Part shown: in pieces, positions 29,265 through 38,741 of the stretch
Layout of the letters: each line of letters starts with the position of its first letter
Position numbering within the stretch: the first letter of the stretch is position 1
Assembly: GCF_010882175.1 (NCBI RefSeq)
Contig: NZ_WKLH01000002.1
Span: 868,001 to 932,000 of the forward strand
Direction of reading: 5' to 3'
Length of the DNA: 64,000 bases
DNA from: Mangrovibacterium lignilyticum
Lineage (GTDB): Bacteria > Bacteroidota > Bacteroidia > Bacteroidales > Prolixibacteraceae
The notes under the pieces: generated by a model
Databases searched by the model: none
Seen by the model: the letters and a program-made list of their open reading frames with translations, nothing else
What the model was told of the DNA's origin: nothing
Made by a program: the position numbers and the translations under genes

Positions 29265-30626
29265 ATGAGGCATATTAATATAATACTCAAAAAACTCAAT
29301 TCCGGATCAACACGTTCTGTAATAATTAAGAAGAATATTTTAGGATCCATTTTTATAAAGGGTTTGAGTATCCTAACATCCTTATTACTTGTACCTGTAA
29401 CATTGAATCTTCTTGATAAGGAAAAGTACGGAATTTGGATAACACTTTATACGGTTGTTACTTGGTTCAATATGATGGATATTGGACTTGGAAATGGATT
29501 TCGAAATAAATTTGCGGAAGCACTTGCAATGGAGGATAAATCAAGTGCACAAAAATTCATTGAAACAATATATTCATCCACTATTATTATTTCAATTGGT
29601 TTTTTCTCAGTCTACTCTCTAATGCATCCTTTTCTTAATTGGAATTCCCTGCTAAATATTCCTAAGGATTTTGACGAAAACTTATCAACAATTGTTTGGG
29701 TTGTCTTTGGGCTTTTTTCGCTTCAATTGATTCTAAAAAATATAACAACAATATTGCTGTCAATACAAAAAACAGCATTAAGTAATGCGCTGATATTAAT
29801 TGGAAATATTTTATCATTAATAGTAATTTGGATCTTCGGAATAACTGAGAAGGCAAATTTACAAACTATATCTTTTGCATTTATGGTTATGCCTTTAATA
29901 GTATACACCTTCGCCACAATCATTTTGTTTTCAAAGAAAATTATTCCAGTTGTCCCTAATACAATAAAATTTCATAAAGAATATTTTAGAAGTATGATGT
30001 CTTTGGGAATCAAGTTCTTTTTTATTCAGATTACAACCATTGTAATGTTTTCTTCCGGTAACTTTATAATTGCCCAACTATATGGCCCCAGCGATGTAAC
30101 TCCTTACAATATTTCTTATAGACTTTTTGCTTCTACATTAAGCATATTCACAATATTAATAGCTCCTTTTTGGACAGCGTATACAGAAGCAATAACAAAA
30201 AGAGATTTCGAATGGATAAAAAGGGTTCTTAAAAATCTTAATAAAATGTGGATTCTTTTTGCTACGGGAATACTTTTTATACTTCTTCTATCTCCATGGA
30301 TATTTAGAATTTGGCTTGGCGACAACCTTCAGATACCTTTAAATTTGTCTGCTTCATTTGCGATTTACGCACTTTTATTATCGTGGTCTGGGATGTTTTC
30401 CCAATTCTTGAATGGGGTGGGTAAAATCAAAATTCAATTATATATTTCTATTTTTCAATGTTTAACCAATATTCCATTAGCAATTTTACTCGCTAAAAAT
30501 TTAGGTATTGGTATTTCTGGAGTTATACTAGCCACTAATTTAAATTTATTATTTGCTGCTGTAATTCTTCCAATCCAGGTATATAAAATAACTAATATAA
30601 AAGCCTCCGGTATTTGGAATAAGTAA
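29265..30626 (+). CDS. Wzx-type polysaccharide flippase
   Basis: This 453-residue membrane protein has about 12-14 hydrophobic helices and the MATE/MOP flippase pattern. Typical are an early GLGNGFRNKFAEA segment and a conserved pair of C-terminal helices. It should move the lipid-linked repeat unit from the cytoplasmic to the periplasmic face of the inner membrane. It starts immediately after the GT2 gene. Confidence 0.85.
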   Translation: MRHINIILKKLNSGSTRSVIIKKNILGSIFIKGLSILTSLLLVPVTLNLLDKEKYGIWITLYTVVTWFNMMDIGLGNGFRNKFAEALAMEDKSSAQKFIETIYSSTIIISIGFFSVYSLMHPFLNWNSLLNIPKDFDENLSTIVWVVFGLFSLQLILKNITTILLSIQKTALSNALILIGNILSLIVIWIFGITEKANLQTISFAFMVMPLIVYTFATIILFSKKIIPVVPNTIKFHKEYFRSMMSLGIKFFFIQITTIVMFSSGNFIIAQLYGPSDVTPYNISYRLFASTLSIFTILIAPFWTAYTEAITKRDFEWIKRVLKNLNKMWILFATGILFILLLSPWIFRIWLGDNLQIPLNLSASFAIYALLLSWSGMFSQFLNGVGKIKIQLYISIFQCLTNIPLAILLAKNLGIGISGVILATNLNLLFAAVILPIQVYKITNIKASGIWNK

Positions 30627-30630
30627 TTCA

Positions 30631-31230
30631 ATGAAAAACATGAGAAGTTTATTAAAAACTCCCATAAGAGTGATCCAGCGAGCTATTAATAAATGGAAGC
30701 TGGCTGATGATAAAATAAAAGTTGGAAAAGACTGGCAAATTGTTGGTATTTTAAAATTATCAAATCATGGCAGATTAGTAATTGGGAACAATTTTAAAGC
30801 AAATTCAGGAAAAAATGCAAATCCAATTGGAGGCGATATAATTTTACGCATGATCGTGGGGAAGGATGCTCAATTAATAATTGGGGATAATGTAGGAATA
30901 TCTAATTCAACTATAGTCTGCAGTACTTCAATTAAAATCGAAGACAAAGTTTTGATTGGTGGTGGATGCAAATTCTACGATACAGATTTTCATTCTTTGA
31001 GTTATGAAAATAGGATAGGTCAGTACACGAAAGGAATAAAAGATCAATACGTTCTTACTGCGCCAATCCATATAAAGGAAGGAGCTTGGATAGGTGGCCA
31101 TTGTATTGTATTAAAAGGTGTAACTATTGGGAAGAAGTCAATTATTGGAGCTGGTAGCGTAGTTACCAAAAATATTCCCGACAACGAAATATGGGGTGGC
31201 AATCCGGCTCAATTCATTAGAAAAGTTTAG
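30631..31230 (+). CDS. Left-handed beta-helix acyltransferase
   Basis: This 199-residue protein has hexapeptide repeats (for example LIIGDNVGISNSTIVCS, GGGCKFYDTDFHSL) and the C-terminal HCIVLKGVTIGKKSIIGAGS signature of maltose/galactoside-type O-acetyltransferases. It probably O- or N-acetylates a sugar of the repeat unit. It follows the flippase gene by 4 bp and the next gene starts 1 bp after its stop. Confidence 0.85.
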   Translation: MKNMRSLLKTPIRVIQRAINKWKLADDKIKVGKDWQIVGILKLSNHGRLVIGNNFKANSGKNANPIGGDIILRMIVGKDAQLIIGDNVGISNSTIVCSTSIKIEDKVLIGGGCKFYDTDFHSLSYENRIGQYTKGIKDQYVLTAPIHIKEGAWIGGHCIVLKGVTIGKKSIIGAGSVVTKNIPDNEIWGGNPAQFIRKV

Positions 31231-31231
31231 A

Positions 31232-32074
31232 ATGAAATCAATTGCAATACTTTTAACTTGTTTTAATAGAAAAGATATAACATTAACATGTCTGGATTAT
31301 TTAAATGGAGCAAAAGTTCCAGAGTATTTTCAAATTCATGTTTACCTCGTCGATGATTTATCTCCCGACAGAACAGGAGAAGTTGTAAAAAAGAAATATC
31401 CTAATGTAAATGTGGTCATTGGAAACGGGAATCTTTATTGGAACAGGGGTATGTATTTAGCATGGAGAACGGCATCCAAGAATTATAATTTTGACTATTA
31501 TCTTTGGCTAAATGATGATGTAAAGTTGTTTAAAAACAGTATTACTGAGTTAATTCACATATCTGAACTTCAAAATAATCGAGCAATTATTTGTGGAGCA
31601 GTAAAATCGCCTAAAACAAATAAATTTACGTATGGAGGGAGAGACAAAAATTCGGATAAAGTTATACCAAACGGGACTTTCCAACAGATTAAATTTCTAA
31701 ATGGTAATATTGTTCTAATTCCTCGATTTGTCTTTAATAAAATTGGATTTCTTGATCCAATATTTCATCACCATTTTGGAGATCGCGATTATGGGTTACG
31801 CTCAATTGCGCAGAATATATACATTGTTAGTTCATATACATTTTTAGGGTTCTGTGACCCTAATTTAATCAACAATAATCGATCTCGCAAAAAAGGAGTT
31901 TCTATTTTCAAGAGATTCAGAAATTTATATTCTCCACTGGGTGTTAATCCATATGAGCACTATATTTATTTAAATAGACACTTTGGTTTTATACCGGCAG
32001 TAAAAGCTATTACTTATACACATATCATTAATCTTTTGACGGACAAATTATATTTTAGGTTATTTTCTAAATAG
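31232..32074 (+). CDS. Glycosyltransferase family 2 (rhamnosyltransferase-like)
   Basis: This 280-residue protein starts SIAILLTCFNRKDITLTCL and has GNGNLYWNRGM and LWLNDDVKLF motifs, together with DRDYGLR near residue 185. These are typical of GT2 enzymes that include dTDP-rhamnosyltransferases. I start at the ATG at 31232, right after the acyltransferase stop; an in-frame start at 31196 would overlap that gene. Confidence 0.85.
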   Translation: MKSIAILLTCFNRKDITLTCLDYLNGAKVPEYFQIHVYLVDDLSPDRTGEVVKKKYPNVNVVIGNGNLYWNRGMYLAWRTASKNYNFDYYLWLNDDVKLFKNSITELIHISELQNNRAIICGAVKSPKTNKFTYGGRDKNSDKVIPNGTFQQIKFLNGNIVLIPRFVFNKIGFLDPIFHHHFGDRDYGLRSIAQNIYIVSSYTFLGFCDPNLINNNRSRKKGVSIFKRFRNLYSPLGVNPYEHYIYLNRHFGFIPAVKAITYTHIINLLTDKLYFRLFSK

Positions 32075-32268
32075 TTAAAGCCAAAGAGGGACCATTATAT
32101 TTGCTAAAAATCACCGAGTTTCAACAAAAACAATCTCACTCTATAGGCAAGAAATGACTTATTGTATTAATATTTAACTAGCAAATTATAAATGATAGTA
32201 AATTAAATATTAATACAAATAATCTCAATAGTTTAACACAATAAGAAAATTGAATTATTTGATTTTGT

Positions 32269-33213
32269 ATGATTTACACATCACCCGAAAAGGCATTTGA
32301 GCCTGCAAGATTCGAATCACGAGTAAAGATTAATTATACGATTATCATTCCTCACAAAAACACTCCTGATTTATTACAGCGATGTCTTGACTCCATACCT
32401 AAAAGAGCTGACATTCAAATCATTGTAGTAGACGACAATAGTGATCCGGGAAAAATTGATTTTAATAACTTCCCAGGAAAAAATGAAAAGAATATTGAAA
32501 TTATATTTTCGAAAGAAGGGAAAGGCGCTGGGCACGCGCGAAATTTAGGATTAAAACATTGCGAAGGCAAGTGGATTTTATTTGCAGATTCAGATGATTT
32601 CTTTACCACAAATTTTTTATTAATACTTGATCGATATAAAGATCTAAATTTTGATATATTATTCTTCAACGTTATAGCTATCATAAACGACACTTTTGAG
32701 CCATCAAAAAGAGTATCAAAATTAAATGAATATATAGAAAGGGCTTATGACAATACTTGCGCAGATGCTATAAACGATCTGAAATACAAAGTAAATGCTC
32801 CTTGGTATAAAATGTACTCAAGAAAATTCATTTCAGATTTTAACTTAAATTTTGCAGAAGTCATAAAAGGTAATGATATGTTTTTCACCTTCTGCGCTAG
32901 TTACTTTTGTCGAAATTATCATATAGAAAAGCTACCTGTATATACTACAGTTGAACGTGAAAATAGTATGACTTATCAAACCTACTCCTATGAAGTTATA
33001 GAAGAAATGTTAAGAAATACCATTAAAAGGAATTATTTCTTTAAATTCATCAACCACCCAGAATGGAATTACTCCATATTGAAATTTTTCTTAAAAATAT
33101 TATTACGAGAGGGACCACTAAATTTCTGTAGAATTATTTGGTATTACTTTTTTAGATTAGAAAAAACAATTAAATACGAATTTGTCAATGAAATACAAAA
33201 AAGAATGTACTAG
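32269..33213 (+). CDS. Glycosyltransferase family 2
   Basis: This 314-residue protein has a GT-A core: YTIIIPHKNTPDLLQRCLDSI, then VVVDDNSDPG-like VVDDNSD and ILFADSDDFF. It is preceded by a 194-bp AT-rich gap in which I see no gene, so it may start a sub-operon. Sugar specificity is not predictable. Confidence 0.85.
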   Translation: MIYTSPEKAFEPARFESRVKINYTIIIPHKNTPDLLQRCLDSIPKRADIQIIVVDDNSDPGKIDFNNFPGKNEKNIEIIFSKEGKGAGHARNLGLKHCEGKWILFADSDDFFTTNFLLILDRYKDLNFDILFFNVIAIINDTFEPSKRVSKLNEYIERAYDNTCADAINDLKYKVNAPWYKMYSRKFISDFNLNFAEVIKGNDMFFTFCASYFCRNYHIEKLPVYTTVERENSMTYQTYSYEVIEEMLRNTIKRNYFFKFINHPEWNYSILKFFLKILLREGPLNFCRIIWYYFFRLEKTIKYEFVNEIQKRMY

Positions 33214-33230
33214 TTTGCAAGAAAAGAATC

Positions 33231-33737
33231 ATGTCACATAGTTATTATATTTTTCAGGATTGGAATGCCAACAAAAGAAATCTAAAAGGTAGGCTAATAA
33301 TGCTATTATTCCGCATAGCTCATTTAGCAACGATAAATAAATTTGTCAAAATTTTACTTATCCCTTATTTAATTTTTTATCGTATTATCATAGAATGGAT
33401 TTTAGGTGTTGAACTCCAATTTCAAGTAAAAGCAGACAGGAACCTAAAAATATGGCACGGACAAGGTTTAGTGGTACACAAATCTACAATAATAGGAGCT
33501 AACTGTACACTTAGACAAGGAGTGACCATCGGCAATAAGAAAAATCCAGATGGGTCAAAATCCGCCGGAGCCGTTCTTGGAGATAACATTGACGTCGGTG
33601 CTAATGTTGTCATCATAGGTAGTATTAAAATAGCCTCTAATTGCATTATAGGCGCTGGAACAATTGTAACCAAAAGTTTCGAGAAACCAGCCATTATTGC
33701 AGGAAACCCTGCAAAAGTGTTAAAATATGTCAACTAA
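33231..33737 (+). CDS. Serine-acetyltransferase-like hexapeptide acyltransferase
   Basis: This 168-residue protein has a hydrophobic N-terminal half (IAHLATINKFVKILLIPYLIFYRI) and a C-terminal left-handed beta-helix (TIIGANCTLRQGVTIGNKK, NIDVGANVVIIGS). This arrangement is typical of CysE-like acetyltransferases in capsule clusters. It probably modifies a sugar rather than serine, given the context. Confidence 0.82.
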   Translation: MSHSYYIFQDWNANKRNLKGRLIMLLFRIAHLATINKFVKILLIPYLIFYRIIIEWILGVELQFQVKADRNLKIWHGQGLVVHKSTIIGANCTLRQGVTIGNKKNPDGSKSAGAVLGDNIDVGANVVIIGSIKIASNCIIGAGTIVTKSFEKPAIIAGNPAKVLKYVN

Positions 33738-33800
33738 GATCTGGGTGAATATAATCCCAAATCCCCCGAACTAAAAAATCTGCAACTATCGAATCTCAGA

Positions 33801-34934
33801 ATGCAAAAAGAAATAATACAATTCGAAGATAGTCATCGCATAAACGAGAAAAAGGTCTACCTCCTATTTGTTTTATTCGTCATTGGCAACCTATATCCAG
33901 GAATCGGTGCAATTGCATTAACGCTTTGGCTTGTTGGTTATATTATTAAAAAAAAAGGTAAATTAATCGACTACAAAGTGGTAAAATACACAAAATGGAT
34001 GTTGATCGCAAGCCTTGCTTTATCATCTGTGACCTTCTTAAAATACCCAATACTATATTTCGAGGAATTGATTAAGCAAATATCATGGGTCGCATTGGCA
34101 GTAATCGGGTTAAGATTTAACAAAAATGAGCAAAAGCTCTTTTTCAAATTATTCTTGTTTTCAATCGTTCTATGCTCGCCATTAATCTTCGTCATACCAG
34201 TTAGATATAGAGCTTATTTTCCTCATTCAAACCACTTGGCTTATTACACTTTAATTCCATTGCTATTCTACTTACTTTTTACTGAAGGAAAAAAGAAATG
34301 GCTTTACGTATTTGCACTTTTTATTATTGTTATTATCACGATTAGTTCTGGTGGGATCGCTGCATTTTTAGGAGTATTACTACTTTATTTTTTACTAATT
34401 AGAAAATTTAGTGCAAAAACGTTTGCGTCACTGTTCATTTTAGCAATTTTAATGGGAGCCATCGGGTTAAGTACTGGTGTACTTGAATCACTTTACCACA
34501 AAGTCTCCTTAGTTGACTTTGATAATATTGCGAATAAGGCAGACAGGGGTTCAATGGGCTCAGAAAGCAGTTTAGTTTGGCGTATGACCTACTGGACGAT
34601 GCTAACACGAGAGTTCTTATCGCACAACACTCTTACCTTGCTATTGGGAGAGGGGCTAAAAACAATGACTGCTGGAAACTATATTTACAGTTTTATGGTA
34701 AGAGATCCTCATAATGACTATGTGCGACTTATTATAGAGAGAGGATTTATAGGGGCTGCTGTATATTTATTTTGCTTAGTAAAAATGGCTTTATCAACCC
34801 CACATAAAATTTTATTCGCTTCTATCCTTTTTGTTCCAATGTTTTCAGGCAACATAATTGTAAGTTTCCCCTTTACATTCTCTTATATAATATTGATATC
34901 AATGCTTAGCAAAAAAACACAAACCTATGTCTAA
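33801..34934 (+). CDS. Wzy/O-antigen ligase-like polymerase
   Basis: This 377-residue polytopic membrane protein has about ten hydrophobic segments and a long periplasmic loop near residues 235-310. The loop carries the Wzy_C-type motif MVRDPHNDYVRLIIERG. It is the only candidate polymerase in the cluster and should join flipped repeat units in the periplasm. It overlaps the following glycosyltransferase gene by 8 bp. Confidence 0.85.
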   Translation: MQKEIIQFEDSHRINEKKVYLLFVLFVIGNLYPGIGAIALTLWLVGYIIKKKGKLIDYKVVKYTKWMLIASLALSSVTFLKYPILYFEELIKQISWVALAVIGLRFNKNEQKLFFKLFLFSIVLCSPLIFVIPVRYRAYFPHSNHLAYYTLIPLLFYLLFTEGKKKWLYVFALFIIVIITISSGGIAAFLGVLLLYFLLIRKFSAKTFASLFILAILMGAIGLSTGVLESLYHKVSLVDFDNIANKADRGSMGSESSLVWRMTYWTMLTREFLSHNTLTLLLGEGLKTMTAGNYIYSFMVRDPHNDYVRLIIERGFIGAAVYLFCLVKMALSTPHKILFASILFVPMFSGNIIVSFPFTFSYIILISMLSKKTQTYV

Positions 34935-35778
34935 AAAATTATTAAAAAATGTAGCGATCATAACGCCATTAAAGGATGAAAAGGACAACATACCGATTCT
35001 CGTTGAAAAAATATCTAAACAAAAGCATCCTATTAAATATTGGGTCATAGTTGAAAACGGAAGTACTGATGGATCTAAAGAGCTACTATCTAAATTCAAG
35101 AAGATAGAAAATGTTGAGAATTTTATCGTTCTACACTTTTCATTACCGACCGAAAAATATGAACTTGGTATCAAGTATGCGACGGTAGTCAATCAAGGGT
35201 TTCAATATATTAGGAAAAATAATATAATCGATGAGCTTGACTTCATCGGAATATTAGATGCAGATTGCTTTCCTGGCCCAACATATTATCAAGACCTTAT
35301 CAAGTTTATGGAAAAGGATCCACAATTAGGTATCGCCAGTGGATTAGCATATTCACTTGATGGAGTTTATGATGGGAAAAGCAAAAATTGGGTTCGGGGA
35401 AACTGTCGTTTATGGAAGATAGAATGTTTTAGAGAAGCCGGTTACATTATAGGGCCTTCTGCAGATGCTTTGTCAGTTTGCAAAGCTGAATTGAAAGGAT
35501 GGAAAGCAGAAACATTAAAAGAATTATCATACCAATGCCGAGAAGTTGGAAATAAGGTAAATTATGCATATTATGGCTACTCTGCCTATTTCAGGGGGAT
35601 TCCCCCGATGTATGCGACAATAAAGATTATTAAGTATTTCGCTATCGGTCAATTTAAAAATGCAAAAGGTTATTGCGATGGATATTTCAGCTCATATTTT
35701 CGCAAAAAAGAAAGAATAAATGATCAAGATATTTTGAACTACTTCTCAAAATCATTGAGACGAAAACTTAATTCATAG
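34927..35778 (+). CDS. Glycosyltransferase family 2
   Basis: This 283-residue protein has a GT-A core, with AIITPLKDEKDNIPILVEKI at the start, VENGSTDGS and the metal-binding GILDADCFPG. The large polar C-terminal part has several aromatic residues. It overlaps the polymerase gene by 8 bp, which suggests coupled translation. Confidence 0.82.
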   Translation: MSKKLLKNVAIITPLKDEKDNIPILVEKISKQKHPIKYWVIVENGSTDGSKELLSKFKKIENVENFIVLHFSLPTEKYELGIKYATVVNQGFQYIRKNNIIDELDFIGILDADCFPGPTYYQDLIKFMEKDPQLGIASGLAYSLDGVYDGKSKNWVRGNCRLWKIECFREAGYIIGPSADALSVCKAELKGWKAETLKELSYQCREVGNKVNYAYYGYSAYFRGIPPMYATIKIIKYFAIGQFKNAKGYCDGYFSSYFRKKERINDQDILNYFSKSLRRKLNS

Positions 35779-35831
35779 TGAGTTTTCTTCTAAATAGGAT
35801 CATATCCTTACTAATTCCTATATAAAAAGAA

Positions 35832-36278
35832 ATGAAGAAAGTTATCGCCATATCATCGCAGGGAGGACATTGGATTCAGTTAAAAAGGATTCTCCCAGCT
35901 TTAGAAAAAGAACGACTAATACTAGTATCTACTTTTACATGCAGACCGATACTTCCAAATAATTGCTTCAAATATTACTCAGTGCAGGAAGCCTCCAGGT
36001 GGAATAAAATGAGGCTAATCAAACAATTCTGGCAGGTTGGAAAAATCGTATGGAAAGAAAAGCCCAATAAAGTCATCACCACTGGAGCTGCTGTCGGAAT
36101 AGGAGCCATTATAGTCGGTAGATTAATCGGGGCAAAGACAGTCTGGATCGATAGCATCGCCAATTTTGAGCAGCTATCGCTAAGCGGTAAGATTGCAAAA
36201 TATTTTGCCCATTACCATTTAACCCAGTGGCCACATTTGGAAAAAGGAAAAACAATTTACAAAGGAGCAGTTATATGA
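35832..36278 (+). CDS. Alg14/PssD-like glycosyltransferase subunit
   Basis: This 148-residue protein starts VIAISSQGGHWIQLKRILPAL and contains VITTGAAVGIGAIIVGRLIGAKTVWIDS, the pattern of Alg14-like (EpsE/PssD/Cps14F) membrane-anchoring subunits. These act with an Alg13-like catalytic partner to add the second sugar on a polyprenyl carrier. It overlaps that partner by 4 bp (ATGA). Confidence 0.88.
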   Translation: MKKVIAISSQGGHWIQLKRILPALEKERLILVSTFTCRPILPNNCFKYYSVQEASRWNKMRLIKQFWQVGKIVWKEKPNKVITTGAAVGIGAIIVGRLIGAKTVWIDSIANFEQLSLSGKIAKYFAHYHLTQWPHLEKGKTIYKGAVI

Positions 36279-36739
36279 TTTTTATTACCGTTGGAACCCA
36301 AGCTCCTTTTGACCGACTAATTGAACTTGTTGATCAATGGGCCTGTCATAGTAATATGAAGTGCTTTGCACAAACCAATAAAGGAAAATATATCCCTAAA
36401 AACATCGAACATAAAGAGTTCCTGACGGAGCAAGAATTTAATGCCCATTTCAATGAGGCAAAAATCATTATTAGCCATGCTGGCATGGGGACGATAATCT
36501 CAAGTCTAAAAAACGGCAAGATTTTACTGACGTTACCTCGACTAGCAGAATTTAAGGAACATCGAAATGATCACCAATACGCAACAACCAAAGCTTTTGC
36601 ACAAAAAGAATATATCTACCCAATTTATAACGAAAGTGATCTTCTTAAGCATTTAAATAAACTCAGCCAGCTTAAGTGTTTGAAACAGATTGGAGACCAT
36701 GCTGATGACGATTTACTCGCCTTTATAAAGAATATTTGA
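36275..36739 (+). CDS. Alg13/PssE-like glycosyltransferase subunit
   Basis: This 154-residue protein starts MIFITVGTQAPFDRLIELVD and contains ISHAGMGTIISSLKNGKILLTLPR, the nucleotide-sugar site of Alg13/PssE/Cps14G. It forms a two-component GT with the upstream Alg14-like protein. The start is set at 36275 by the ATGA overlap. It is the last gene of the AT-rich block. Confidence 0.88.
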   Translation: MIFITVGTQAPFDRLIELVDQWACHSNMKCFAQTNKGKYIPKNIEHKEFLTEQEFNAHFNEAKIIISHAGMGTIISSLKNGKILLTLPRLAEFKEHRNDHQYATTKAFAQKEYIYPIYNESDLLKHLNKLSQLKCLKQIGDHADDDLLAFIKNI

Positions 36740-37220
36740 ATTCAAATGATGACGGGAAAGTTCACCATCTCCTGTTTGCCCGAATTTTCGCCTCCAATTC
36801 AGTCAATAAATCTCCAATGGCCAGGCGGGCAACCGCGACAGAATAAAGTTTGGGCGATCAACGAACGTTGTAATAGTCGGAAACTACTCCCGGGGAAGGT
36901 CAAACTGGTCTGTGACTGTGAGAAACTGCTCATGGACGGGTCAAAACTACTGGTGAAGCGGTTCAATTCTTTCAGGGGGCGCTCATTTTTCGTTGTGGAG
37001 CACTCAAACCACTCAGCCTGCCCCTCGTTTGAGCGAAGCGGTAACGAGGGGTTTATTGTCCTGAGTTTGTAACTCGTTTCACGATGTTGAGTGAACGCGG
37101 AGAAAATCTACGCTGTTCAAATCACTCCCGAACACGACAGAATCGTTCACACTAAACAATATAAGTTGTAATTTGATTTTAGGTTCTGTAACTTCGATAG
37201 GCCAACGGAAAGCAAATAAA
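36740..37220. other. Non-coding boundary with 21-bp repeats and a REP-like unit
   Basis: There is no gene I can support. At about 36870-36960 four 21-bp units that begin AGTTT on the reverse strand follow each other. At 37021-37080 lies one copy of the GAGCGAAGCGGTAACG ... CTGAGTTTGTAACTC element seen again at 42278 and 42555. A 108-codon open frame spanning 36746-37072 crosses these repeats and shows no family pattern. Confidence 0.5.
37021..37080. repeat. REP-like interspersed element, copy 1
   Basis: CTCGTT...AACGAG pairs around the conserved GAGCGAAGCGG, and the palindromic GAGTTTGTAACTC follows. Confidence 0.55.
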
Positions 37221-37250
37221 AAGAGGAAGCAGTTAGACCTGCTCCCTCTT
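37221..37250 (-). terminator. Terminator of the gene at 37270
   Basis: AAGAGGAAGCAG (37221-37232) pairs with CTGCTCCCTCTT (37239-37250), with one wobble. On the reverse strand it is followed by a T-rich stretch. It ends 20 bp downstream of the hypothetical gene. Confidence 0.75.
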
Positions 37251-37269
37251 CAACCGAAGTCCGTACGTG

Positions 37270-37839
37270 TTACAGCACGAAGGACTTGGTAACCAGATGG
37301 CCGGGGTAATCCGTTACCTCGACTTCCATCAGGTTGCCACTTGCCAGTTGAGCCGGGTCTGCCGGACTGTACAACCAGATCTGCTGGTCGGCTTCCATCA
37401 CGGCAGGGCCGCTTTCCAGCACTGTACCATCGGGAGTTTGAATACGCAGTGTGACCGATTTGGCTTGCAGCAGAGCAACCACCAACACAGCGATTCGGAC
37501 TTCCGATGTTGTTTCATCCACTTCCTGGTTAAAGCTTATAATTTCCGGTTCCCGAAAATAATCCGCAATAATAAGGCTGTGAACATTGATGTAGCTGCGG
37601 CGAATCATAGCATCCCGGTAGGCCGCCAGCAATTCGGGATTCGCCTTAACCCGGGCAGCATAAAAATTCGCCAGCCGGAATTTCTCCCGCTGTTCCACCT
37701 GTTTTTCACTCGGCTCTTTCGAGCTCTTCTCCGGAGCCGATGCCAAAATCGTCTCCTTTCCGAATTTGCGGTAGACCAGCGTTCCGCCAACCATTCCGCT
37801 TGCCCCTTTAACGGCGGGGTTACCACTAATCTTTGCCAT
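37270..37839 (-). CDS. Hypothetical protein with Gly-rich N-terminus
   Basis: This 189-residue protein has no family I can name with confidence. The N-terminus (MAKISGNPAVKGASGMVGGTLVYRKFGKET) is glycine-rich and basic, like some uncharacterised Bacteroidota proteins of the DUF6266 kind. The middle is helical and charged, and the C-terminal half is predicted beta-rich (SVTLRIQTPDGTVL). It is the only reverse-strand gene in the 8.6-49.7 kb cluster and has its own terminator. GC content and codon use differ from the AT-rich block beside it. Confidence 0.6.
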   Translation of the reverse strand: MAKISGNPAVKGASGMVGGTLVYRKFGKETILASAPEKSSKEPSEKQVEQREKFRLANFYAARVKANPELLAAYRDAMIRRSYINVHSLIIADYFREPEIISFNQEVDETTSEVRIAVLVVALLQAKSVTLRIQTPDGTVLESGPAVMEADQQIWLYSPADPAQLASGNLMEVEVTDYPGHLVTKSFVL

Positions 37840-38741
37840 ATTTTCTGATTTTAATGGCTTATAAGAAAGGCCCCTTAAACTGGAAGGCCAACATACCGTG
37901 CATCAGGCACGTTTGAAGAGGAAATTTCGGCCGTTTTCACGGGCACGAGGAGCAAAAGGCCTGTTCATAACAGCCTTATTCGTTAGCAACATCCCAACCA
38001 GCCTGTGTATCAACACATCAAACACCACTGTTATTAACAATACCCTATTCATATCTTGTTTATATTTTTCTTGCTTAATTCCTTTTAATCAAAAATACAA
38101 GCATTATCTTATAATCGGAACACTTTATTTTCGAACAGTCTAAAAAGTTATCAACCGTAAATCGTTAATCACCTAAACAACAACACGATAAATACATCAC
38201 AACTAAACAAAAGTTTACCAACCAACCGAATACAACAGACAGGAACACAAACCCAAAACACTATATCACAGAATCTTACTGAAAAATAAAGAAAACCAAA
38301 GCACCTGCTCCCTTCCGGATGCGAAAACGCTTCAACTATTTAACCAGGCATTACAAAATCATTTTTCAAAAAAGCGCCAAACAACCAGCAATGGCGGGCA
38401 TTAACGAACGAACCACCCAACCGTCGGATGACAGCTGAAATTCGCCCGCTGTACGACGGCTGTACTGAAGCTGTACTAAGCCTGTACTGAAGCTGTACTA
38501 AGCCTGTACTGAAGCTGTACGGGAGCTGTACTGAACCTGTACGGGAGCTGTACGAAAGCTATTGGAACAACAAGGGATAAAAAGCAGCCCAATTCCAGGA
38601 ATAGCAGCAAACCAAAGCTTTCAGTTGGAGATTGGCAGCAGAGGATCTTTAATTTCATAGCATAGAGCAGCCCTGCATCAAAGCCACCGGATCTTGTTCC
38701 CGCCAGCCCTCTGTTCTGCTCCCGGCTCCCGGCTCCCGGCA
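37840..38741. other. Non-coding stretch before array B
   Basis: No gene is evident. A TATTTTTG box on the reverse strand (38090-38097) is a possible promoter of the hypothetical gene. The segment 38200-38400 is plain AT-rich sequence, and 38450-38560 is an 11-bp minisatellite. Confidence 0.5.
38450..38562. repeat. 11-bp minisatellite (GCTGTACTGAA)
   Basis: About ten units of GCTGTACTGAA, GCTGTACTAAG and GCTGTACGGGA type follow one another with a mostly 11-bp period. Confidence 0.75.

Noticed and set aside
36746-37072. 108-codon frame after the Alg13-like gene
   Set aside because: It spans 21-bp repeats and a REP-like element, and the translation resembles nothing I know.
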